This document shows positions 48,395-56,716 of a stretch of 64,000 nucleotides of DNA, in pieces. Under the pieces are notes generated by a model. That model worked only from the letters and a program-made list of their open reading frames with translations. It was not told the origin of the DNA and ran no database searches. Origin of the DNA: Simmondsia chinensis (Eukaryota > Streptophyta > Magnoliopsida > Caryophyllales > Simmondsiaceae). Each line of letters opens with the position of its first letter. Positions within the stretch are counted from its first letter, which is position 1. Location: contig JAGTTD010000010.1 of NCBI GenBank assembly GCA_018398585.1, forward strand, positions 2,931,501-2,995,500, written 5' to 3'. Both the position numbers and the translations under genes were made by a program.

Positions 48395-48810
48395 GAAATC
48401 TTATCAGGCTTATATGTCGAACTCATATGTGCAAACTTCATATGTCAGCTTAAGGCCCTGTAAAATTTTACTTGCTATTAGAGCAGGTGATAATCATTAC
48501 TGCTTGTTTATCAAACCTTGTCCTCTAGAAAAGGGGCCCATTTAGACTTATTGCATTGAGTGCTTATCTAATGAATGTGGACTCCAGCCGAAAGTAATTC
48601 TAAAGTAGACTGAAAAGGCAAAGGGTGCCATTGAAAAAGATTTACATTTAAGGGAGAGTGTTCGTGATTTCACACATGAGCTTAGTAAGAGAACTCGCAT
48701 TAGAGTTACAAGAAAGAAGAGATCAACATATAAGACTAATGAGTTACTCCATATAATGTCTATTAGTTTCATAATGAAATCTTATTTTGACTTATATATA
48801 GACCTCAAAA
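48395..48810 (+). mobile_element. TRIM-like element, family 2
   Basis: A left partial repeat (gaaatcttatcaggcttata, ttaaggccctgtaaaatttt) is followed by gctattagagcaggtgataa (eroded primer site), an inner part (ccgaaagtaattctaaagta, gggtgccattgaaaaagat), and a right repeat that again ends in gaaatcttattttgactta. The repeat of gaaatctta...gacttatat at both ends supports LTRs. Target duplications were not identified. Confidence 0.5.
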
Positions 48811-49595
48811 TGGCCATATATTTTTTCCCCCTATAATTAGCGACAAAGTCATAGTATAAAAGAGGCACTTTGTACAAATAAGACCTAAGTTAACCCATAT
48901 CAAAGTAGGGATCAAAATAAAGGCACAAAAAAAAAAAATTACACAACAGACCAAAAAAAAGATTATAGAATAGACACAGGCAAAACCAACAGATGCTATA
49001 TAACTGCAACCACAATCGAAGACAGAAAGAATGGGCTAGGAATGGCGGAAAGAGCCAATGTATCAAAGATGTGAATGAGATTAATAGAGTTAGATTGCTC
49101 GGGATCTTAATCTATCATTACAATGTGTTCAACCACAACTAATTCATTATCATTAGATTTCAATCCAAGCTTTTTCTCTCGCGCACGCTCTGCAGCAAAA
49201 AGCTTGTTAACATCTTTAACACTGAAGACCCCATAAATTTTCAAATGCCATTACATTTTTTTTTTTTTTTTTTTTTGCTTCATTAATCCAATGGTTGATT
49301 TGGGCCAAATTTGGCTAATTAAGCACTTTGATTACTTATTATACTTAATGTCATTTTCATAGATTCTAACACAAAACTTAAACTACAAGGTCAAATAATA
49401 AAAATCTAAATTTAAAATGATTAATTATTGAAGTAAATTATTTCACCCTATTTAATAGACTATGACATTTAAATGTAAAGCTTGCGACTAAGAGATTAAT
49501 TAAAATGATAAAAAAAAAAAAAAATTCAAAACAAAAGGGAAGTCACGAAATGAAGGTTATTCCTATTTTCTTGATTTAATTTGCTGTTTGTAATT
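48811..49595. other. No gene recognised
   Basis: AT-rich with an A run at 48929, a T run at 49257-49276 and an A run at 49509. A slightly GC-richer piece at 49020-49230 has no convincing reading frame. Confidence 0.4.
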
Positions 49596-49599
49596 GTCT

Positions 49600-49696
49600 C
49601 TTTCTGGCCCCTGTTTTCATACGGGTGTTCTAGGCCTCGCTTTGGTCGAGTGGCCTGCCTGCCTTGTATCATAACTTTATCACTAATTATCGAAAA
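49600..49696 (+). mobile_element. 3' tail of an L1-type LINE
   Basis: ggcctcgctttggtcgagtg, gcctgccttgtatcataact and ttatcactaattatcgaaaa match in order the 3' ends at 51080-51162, 55645-55745 and 58820-58918. It is a very short 5'-truncated copy. Target duplications were not found. Confidence 0.65.
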
Positions 49697-49854
49697 AAAC
49701 TATGAACATCTTTTTCTTATTGATAAAGAATAAAATATTAAATATATTACTCCAGATCTAACATACTTTATAAATAAATCTCTATATATTATTGCCAAGC
49801 TATTTTCATTCAAATGCTTTCCCTCCTTCGTTTAAATCATTCTAGATCATATGC

Positions 49855-50951
49855 TGGACTAAGAACTGCTTTATGGATCTCGCTAAAATATGGGGAAACT
49901 TCGTCAGATTAAACCCAAGGATGTCTGCTATGAGATGTATTCATGCCGCCAGGATCCTCATCCACACCTGCTCCTCTAGATTTATTCATCAGATGGTCCA
50001 AGTCCAGTTTAACGGGGGTTCCCGCTTGGTCCTTGTCAATGAGGGTAATTCGGAATTAATCCCTAATTATTCACTCAGAGTTGTTGCTCTTGCGGCCTCG
50101 GCCAGATTAGCAAGGGACAGGACACTTGCTGTACACATCCACACCATGAAAGTCAGTGCACCACCCTGGTGTGACATAACATACCGATTCAGCCCTCTCT
50201 CATACAAATGACGACTGTCAGCGATGTTTGGATGGAGTTTGGAAGACACCTTACAAGGTCAATGAATGAAAGAGTGAGCGTCTTAGAACTGTCGCGGGTT
50301 AGATTGCTATTCGTATTCACAGTCAGTATGTCAGGAGGTGGCATCTGGAGTGCTATTGGCTACGTGCATCTCTTCTTCCTACGCTTCCCCAACCTATTGC
50401 TCAAAGACCAATTTAGGAATTTTGAGAAATCCGGCGTGCTCCTCCTCTTTTCCCGTGGACTGAATATGATAAAGTCCAATCAATACAGCCTCATGCTTAG
50501 ATCTCACATCATGAGAAAGAAGCTCGAGACAAAGCCATCGATTATGATTCAGGGTCCTCTGGGTCTGAATTTCCATCAGCTTTTGAGCGCCATGCCCTAA
50601 ACAGGGCGAGGCCACTCATGGAGGGACCTAACTTTGTTAGGAAGAGTAAAGGAAAAGGTTTGAGGACAAAAAGGGAAAGGAGAGCTTTGAAGCGCAAGAA
50701 GAAGGAACAAGAGAAACGGGAGTTTCAAGAGTTCTTGAATGATATGTCACCCAGAAAGAACGCGCAGAAATCAGGTAAGACCTCAGGCAAGTCAAGGAAG
50801 AAGAATATGGCGAAGCAGGGTGGTAGCGTGCATGAGACCGAGAAGATCCTTGAGGCTAAGCGAGTAATTCAGATGGGAAAGAGCTAGGTCTGAATTTCGA
50901 TGGCTTTGACCGGCCTATGGTGAGAGCCATACTTAATGAACTGGTGACCTG
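49855..50951 (+). pseudogene. 5'-truncated, frameshifted LINE ORF1 protein
   Basis: The frame from about 49855 reads WTKNCFMDLAKIWGNFVRLN, MSAMRCIHAARILIHTC and ALAASARLARDRT, matching the 57420-57690 part of the longer copy (ECFADIAKLWGRFIRVDP, TSTMRCMDVARILVDTC, RTASARLAREQ). The middle (50212-50615) is in shifted frames. The end (50618-50887) resumes as basic KGLRTKRERRALKRKKKEQE, KREFQEFLNDMSPRKNAQKS, then frameshifts into LGLNFDGFDRPMVRAILNEL with a stop near 50951. Confidence 0.85.
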
Positions 50952-51162
50952 ACTTCCTTTTATTCTGTTTCAATTGCCCTGAGATCCGAATCAGTCATAG
51001 TGATCAGTTAGGTTCGTCTTGTTATGCCAGTTGTTGTTTGGAGTCCTGTTTGATCATGTTCTTGCTTTTTCTGTGCCCCGTTATTTAACGGGTTTTATAA
51101 AGGCTTGCTAGCTTGAGCGTTTGAATTGTATCGCGACTTGGTCGCTAATTATCGAAAAAAAA
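49855..51162 (+). mobile_element. ORF1-only L1-type LINE copy, 16-bp target duplications
   Basis: Flanks attctagatcatatgc (49839-49854) and attctagaacatatgc (51163-51178) match 15 of 16 bases and bound a 1308-bp insertion ending in ttatcgaaaaaaaaa. The insertion starts inside ORF1 and runs to its C-terminus, then goes straight into a 3' UTR of about 210 bases. There is no endonuclease or reverse transcriptase sequence anywhere between the duplications. The same ORF1-to-3'UTR order recurs at 56717-58918. Confidence 0.87.
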
Positions 51163-51189
51163 ATTCTAGAACATATGCATTTCCTCTTA

Positions 51190-51320
51190 CAACAACAATA
51201 GCAAATCCCGTGCCGCAAGGACTTCTGCCAAAGTGGGGTCTGGGGGATGAAATGTATATTGTCTTACTCTTTCAAAGTACTATCTTAAAGATAAGCTATA
51301 TCTAAAGGCCCCAACCCTTA
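51190..51320 (-). mobile_element. Diverged Au/TS-like SINE
   Basis: Reverse copy: acaacaacaatagcaaatcc, ccgcaaggacttctgccaaa, atgaaatgtatattgtctta, aagataagctatatctaaag and gccccaaccctt. Older than its neighbours by divergence. It lies just 11 bases after the target duplication of the LINE copy. Confidence 0.7.
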
Positions 51321-51368
51321 CAAAAATAAAAAATTAATTTTAGTTTTGATGAGCAAATTGATGACGAG

Positions 51369-51580
51369 TAGGGATGGCAATGGGGCGGGGTGGGTACGGG
51401 GGGTGTCTCCTCCATACCCGTACCCGCCACCCAAATCCTATACCGTACCCGCCCCACCACCTGTCACGGGTATGAAGTGGATACCCGTGCCCGCCCCGGC
51501 GGATACAAACTCATACCCGTACCCGCCCCATTACCCGCGGGTATCCAACGGGTATGCATTACCCGCCCCGTACTCTCTCT
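51369..51580. repeat. ACCCGCCCC-word repeat
   Basis: Starts agggatggcaatggggcggg, consists of tacccgtacccgcc and cgggtatcc words, and ends gcattacccgccccgtact, which partly inverts the start. It is organised like the GAGCTCG repeats (inverted ends around a word-built interior) but with different words. ORFs in it are artefacts. Confidence 0.65.
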
Positions 51581-51772
51581 AATGTGCGTAAAAAATGATT
51601 ATCTATACCGAGTCATATTAGTATAAATAAATAAATAAATATTTTTTTGATTGCATGAAAGAATTATGATAAAATTCTTTTCCAATGAATTGACATTGTA
51701 AATTACATAAAGGTATAATTAGTATAGTCAATTTTTCTAATCAAATAATTACGGCATAAATTCAAAGTTTCT

Positions 51773-51934
51773 ACAACAACAACAACAGCAAACTCAGTGC
51801 CTGCAAGAACTCCCGTAAAAGCAGGGTCTAGGGGGGATAGATGTACGCAGCCTTCCCTCTTCAGGGGGTTACCCTGAAGAGAAGCTGTTTGCGAGGACCC
51901 CCAACCTGAGAGGCCGTCCGCTGCATAGAGCATG
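51773..51934 (-). mobile_element. Au/TS-like SINE with extended head, 11-bp target duplications
   Basis: Reverse copy from acaacaacaacaacagcaaa through aggggggatagatgtacgca, gaagagaagctgtttgcgag and gacccccaacctgagaggcc to cgtccgctgcatagagcatg. Flanks tcaaagtttct at 51762-51772 and 51935-51945 are exact. The target duplication lies beyond the ccgctgcatagagcatg part, so this head belongs to the element. Confidence 0.9.
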
Positions 51935-51963
51935 TCAAAGTTTCTGGTATACAAATACAACGA

Positions 51964-52190
51964 ATTCTATTTGAACTTTAAAGTTAAGCGTACTAGGGAG
52001 AGAGTAGTACCATTATGGGTAACCTCCTGAGAAGCCCTTGTGTTGCCAACCCTATATAGTTGGGGGTCCTCAGAAACAACATTTCGGCAGGGTTACACCC
52101 TTAAGGGGTAAGGCTGCGTACATCCACCCCCTAGACCCTGCTTAGGTGGGAACCCTTGAGACACTGGGTTTGTTGTTATATAAATTCAAA
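51964..52190 (+). mobile_element. 5S rRNA-headed SINE-like chimera, copy B
   Basis: 51973-52050 resembles 5S rRNA on the plus strand: gaactttaaagttaagcgta, gagagagtagtaccattatg, ggtaacctcctgagaagccc and ttgtgttgcc, covering the A box, intermediate element and C box. About 10 bases later the SINE body starts: tgggggtcctcagaaacaac, gtaaggctgcgtacatccac, cccctagaccctgcttaggt and gagacactgggtttgttg. The 5' end of the 5S part is missing or eroded. Same order and strand relation as copy A at 28497-28720. Confidence 0.8.
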
Positions 52191-52292
52191 TTTTCTAAAA
52201 TGTAAACACTGCCTGTGCATTACTCGGGACCCAATAATTATAAATTATAAGCACATGTTTGATTTTTTTTTTATTTTATTATTTTTTTTACA

Positions 52293-52610
52293 GTGTTGGA
52301 GAACGAGGCGAGGGTGTGAACAAGTCAAACCAAGTTGTGTTTCTTGGGACAAAAGTCAAGCCTAGTTTAGCAGCCTCTTGTTTACACCGGAGCGTTTTAG
52401 ATATTATGAGCTCAGGTTCAAGTCAAGACCTTGTCAACGAGCTCGATTTAATAAGATAATAGTATGCACGATACTCGATCTGGCTCTAATCGTCTTATAT
52501 TTTAGTTGAGTCAAGCAAGTAAACCGAGCTTTCTTTCAAGTCGAACCTCCTATTTAAGTCGAGTTACTGTCAAGCCATCATCAATATCTAGACATTAAGG
52601 AGTTCTTACG
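52293..52610. repeat. GAGCTCG-word repeat variant (eroded)
   Basis: gtcaaaccaagttgtg, gacaaaagtcaagcc, ccttgtcaacgagctcgatt and gtcgagttactgtcaagcc recall the family, but no clean ends are present. The following 52620-53300 is AT-rich and without a gene. Confidence 0.35.
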
Positions 52611-53303
52611 GCTACGTCCAACCCAAGCTTCATTTTAATAATTAATTTTATGTTAATTATTTCAAGATAAAAGACCAAGACAGACTGAAAACAATCACGA
52701 TTAAAAAATAATTAATTATAATTTCGAGAATGAATTAAAATTATAAAAATTAGGATTTATGTTTTAAGAAATAACTTAGTATGTATACTTAGATTAAAAG
52801 AAATTACTCAAATTTTGATATGTAAAAATTTGATACAGTTTAAAATGTACTTTTAGACAAATTTTAATATACTTTATTAATTAAAAATAATAAATAAATT
52901 ATAAAAAAAAGTAAAATTTGTGAGCCCCTAATAATGAAGCTCCCGTTGGAGATGGCCTAGCGAGTCATTAAGAAGCTTTTATGATTCAAACTATTCACAA
53001 ACTTTAATTGAAACTTGACTTATTAAATATATCGAGACCCCAAACTAAATGTGAATGAGCTTTAAATGTTTTAAAATGCAAATAATTTATCAAACGTTTG
53101 GTTTATAAACATCGGGATCGAAGTCACGAGTCAGCAATTGTTTGCTGCTTTTTGAACAAGTCAACCACCCGTGAGATTGTGAAAAATACAAAAGCAAAGT
53201 GGCACCAAAGAGAGGCCATTGACTTCCTAGTTAGACTTTGACTACTACAGTTAGGATTCTGACCCAAAATTGATGGCAACTAAATCTGCAAGTTCCAACT
53301 ACC

Positions 53304-53737
53304 GGTGTAAATGAGCTGAGTCGGTTTACGAGTGCTTGCGAACCAATTCATCATAAAGCTCAAAAATTTCAGCTTTGCTTTAATCTCGAGCAAGGCCCGA
53401 GCCTAATGAAGCTTGACGTCATAGGCTCATGAGCCTAAACGGGCCTAAGCGAGCATTTTTTTAGTATAATATATTTATTTAAATATTAGCCAATAATTAG
53501 AGCCTAAATGAGCCTAGCCCAAACAAGCCCGTATTGAGCTTAAACAAGACGAAATACTGCAAGCCTAATTTGAAGCTTATCGAGCTTAGATCGAGCCGAA
53601 CCGAGCTCGAGCCCGAGCTTTTGACAAGTTGAGTTCGAGCCTGAACTTTTAAAGCTCGGTGAACTTTGAGCCGAGCTTAAAGCTAACGAGTCAAGCCTCA
53701 AGCCTAGCAGGCTCGACTCAGCTCAAATACACCTGTA
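53304..53737. repeat. GAGCTCG-word repeat copy 13
   Basis: Begins ggtgtaaatgagctgagtcg and ends actcagctcaaatacacctg, inverted ends. The interior includes gagcctaaacgggcctaagc and gagccgaaccgagctcgagc. A full-length copy of about 430 bases. Confidence 0.68.
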
Positions 53738-54059
53738 GTTGCAACTCAAGCATGGCCGGTCTCAATATTCTCAAGGTCCCAAGCATAATTTTCAAATGAG
53801 GTTCTTCATATATAATAATATTTCTTTTAAAACCTATTTATTAATATTAATATTTAATTTGGCCTTGAACTCAAGCGAACCTCATGGCCCTGAACTCCAG
53901 GGAACCTCATGCACACACCACTAGGATGTAAACACAGATTTCTACTTTGTCCCAATGGTTAGGGTGACAGTTAGCTAAGCCCAGAGTGCGGGTCCGAATC
54001 CTGCATCCCCTTCCCCCATGGCATTACCAATATAAACGAATTAAACATTGACAAAGTAT

Positions 54060-54290
54060 CGTGTTTGAAATTAATTAGGGGTTCTTTATGTTTGTTTTCG
54101 AAGCTTATTAGCTGATTGAGTTGAGCGCGAGTAGACTTGATAGCCATGTTTGAAAGAGAGATGCTCAACCCCTTGACATTTGCGAAAAGTTCAATAAGGC
54201 CTCAATAAAATCCTCATTACTGATTTGTTATAGATTGAATAATGATATGGTAACTTGATAAGCTCAAATGGATTAGCTCAGTATCGAGAT
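54060..54290. repeat. GAGCTCG-word repeat variant interrupted by a SINE
   Basis: gcttattagctgattgagtt, gagtagacttgatagccatg and gctcaaatggattagctcag place it in the 13708 subfamily. The SINE at 54301-54495 is inserted at its right side. Confidence 0.45.
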
Positions 54291-54300
54291 CGTATTGATG

Positions 54301-54495
54301 TTGCAACAACAACAACAAACACAGTGCCTCACAGAGGCTCTCGTCAAGGCAGGATTTGGAGAAGGTAAGATGTACATAGCCTTATCTCGACAGGGTGTGG
54401 TTTCCAAAGGATCCCCTCAACACCCGAAAAGCAAAGACGGAACTATATTTATAAAATCTATGTCAAATAAAGGAATACCGGACAGGCAACGAGGC
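54301..54495 (-). mobile_element. SINE with a long unusual head, 10-bp target duplications
   Basis: Exact flanks cgtattgatg at 54291-54300 and 54496-54505. The 3' part (ttgcaacaacaacaacaaac, gatgtacatagccttatctc) is the common Au/TS-like body in reverse. After caacacccg come another 70 or so bases (aaagcaaagacggaactata, ggaataccggacaggcaacg) within the duplications that no other copy here shares. This is a different 5' head on the same tail. Confidence 0.82.
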
Positions 54496-54904
54496 CGTAT
54501 TGATGAGTAATTAGAAAGCTAGAAGAACAGGCCTGTCCTGACTCTGAGCAAAAGAAGCAATTTCTTGAGACTCCCAATTTATGAGAGAAATAACTATATT
54601 ATTAATTTAGTTCTACTGTGCATCATTGTTCATAGTTGAAAAAATAATCACCCCTATATGTAGAATCAGAGTCCGTCAACAAATCAAATCAACCCGTGAC
54701 CCGAGCCAGTTCGACTTGGTTTGACAAAAATTCTTCTAATTTTAGCACAAAAATTTATCCTCTGCTCTCTCGAGCTTTATTACTTTTAATTGTGCTGCAT
54801 AAAGTACGTTGAAGTTACAATTTCAATTTATGTTTTAGTAAAATTAGTATTTAATTTATATTCAGCATTACATTATTACTTGTTATTTCTAAATCTGTAT
54901 ATTT

Positions 54905-55450
54905 AATATCGTTATTTATATTTTAGTACCCGATTTTTTGAAAATAATAAAAGAGACCATGACCTTTTTGAATTATTAAAATTGCCCTGAAGTTTTTGTC
55001 ATATTAATAAAATGGCACCCTCTACAGCGTGATAACATAATTTTTCGTCGACAGAGTTGATGTTGCAACTTCTTTTTTACTAATGTTACAGTAAAATGAT
55101 AAAAGTGCCCTTCAATACCCTTTTTATTGCTTTACAAGCATGAAATTCAAGATGTTAGATTTTGTAGAGACTATATGTTTTCGCTTAATTTGTTTAAATA
55201 TACAGCTATTATAGGGTATTTTTGTCATTTTACGATAGCATTAATGAAAAAATAGTTGTCACATCAGTTTTGTCGATGAAAATGAACTCATCACCTCGAA
55301 AAGGGGTCTTTTTATTAATACAACGAAAACTAAGGGGCCATTTTATTAATACAACTAAATCTTAGATTCTTTTTTAATAATTCAAAAAGATCAGGGTCCT
55401 TTTTATCATTTTCAAAAATATCGAAGTATTAAAATGTAAAAAATCCTGTT
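54905..55450. repeat. Long-arm foldback element, copy 3
   Basis: The left end cgttatttatattttagtac and right end aagtattaaaatgtaaaaaa are mirrored. Inside are gagaccatgacctttttgaa, cgtgataacataatttttcg and the inverted counterparts. Same family as 18800-19345 and 37145-37705. Confidence 0.77.
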
Positions 55451-55644
55451 TAATACCCTATGACACATAGAACACCTTCATATGTAGTTGATCGATCGGG
55501 CTCTGGCTCATAACAACATGCACGACCACCTAAGGTCCCTTAGGTTGGCCACAATAGCCAATCTTCTCCACCAATTTTTTAAATTGAAAAGTTAACGATC
55601 AATTTGAATATGATCCCATAACCTCTACAGATAGATCCTCCACT

Positions 55645-55745
55645 GTTTTTTGGTCGTCTTTCGGCTAGCTATAGGCTAGCTTCAGGCCTCGTTTTTTCGA
55701 GTTTCTCTGTCTTGTATCGGCACTTCGGTGTCACTTATTGAAAAA
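55645..55745 (+). mobile_element. 101-bp 3' tail of the L1-type LINE with 16-bp target duplications
   Basis: Exact flanks agatagatcctccact at 55629-55644 and 55746-55761. The insertion reads gttttttggtcgtctttcgg, ttcaggcctcgttttttcga and gtcacttattgaaaaa, almost identical to the 3' end at 58830-58918. It is an extremely 5'-truncated copy and fixes the 3' terminus of the family. Confidence 0.93.
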
Positions 55746-55761
55746 AGATAGATCCTCCACT

Positions 55762-56400
55762 CAATTGAGAATCGCCCTTTCCTAAATCGCTAAGCACCGG
55801 ATGTTTTCATCTCATTGGCATCATCAATGAAACACTCAAAGAGGACAATAGACGAACATCAGGCAAAATCTGCTACTAGTAGGCATGTCTGGAACCAGGT
55901 ATGGAAGTATTTACCTTAGAACAAGCACAAATTAAGGCAAATTGTAAACTATACAGTAATAGCAGAAGCTACAACTCTACGATGATGGTGGGACAGGCAA
56001 CTTAGCAAGACACCTAAAAAGAACTCCCATCCTAACTTAACTACAGATAGATCACAATAATCCTGTTCGAGCACTTCACAACTTCAGGGTTTCACAAGCT
56101 GTTAAAAGACGTGAATTAGTTACGATATGTCATTACAACTGAAAAGCCATTCAACATGGGGAGATTTGTCAAGGGATCCCTCACAACACTTTGAAACATG
56201 GTGCTTTTAGTGAATATACTAAATCGAAAAGCTAGGTTAAAGAAATATTGATGCTGAACATGAGCATAATCTCATTGACATCTAATATATAATCAACAAA
56301 TTCGAACATATTGTATTTGTTTATAATTGCATATTTGATTGTCTCGTCATGCATAATACAAAAAAGAATTATTTATTTTTGTCTGTTTAAATTTCTCCAT
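55762..56400. other. Non-repetitive stretch, no gene resolved
   Basis: Moderate GC content and few long homopolymers make this look more like transcribed 3' UTR sequence than the surrounding AT-rich DNA. No reading frame longer than a few dozen codons and no splice-consistent exons were found on either strand. Confidence 0.3.
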
Positions 56401-56716
56401 AATGCTCATGTAATTGCAAATAACAATGTAGCTAGCTATTATGAGTGAGGGATTGACAACAAATTATAAGCATTACATTTGATAATACAACTAACAATAC
56501 ATCACTGTTGATATGTTAATTCGGTGTTTAAAACCTATGTTAGGTTTTACGTTGTATTTCTCACATTTTGCATTTAGTGGTATCAGATCGGTTGAAACTT
56601 ATAGTTGAGTATGCAACTTTAAAAACTAAAATCGAAGTAATTAAAATGTCTCCAAGTGGGAACATTATTTTAAAGAGTTCTGCAGGCATTGCCATATCAT
56701 GGAAATATTTTAAATT
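56400..56716 (+). mobile_element. Possible Copia-like 5' fragment (LTR end, primer site)
   Basis: tggtatcagatcgg at 56578 fits the initiator tRNA-Met primer site. It is preceded by an LTR-like acgttgtatttctcacattt and followed by a short frame from 56646 starting MSPSGNIILKSSAGIAISW, in the position of a gag start. It is cut off by the LINE copy that begins at about 56717. No second LTR was found. Confidence 0.4.

Noticed and set aside
51964..52190. Cassandra-type TRIM as the source of the 5S sequence
   Set aside because: No LTR pair, primer site or purine tract around either 5S piece; the join is to a SINE body. It remains possible that the 5S part was first borrowed from a Cassandra LTR.
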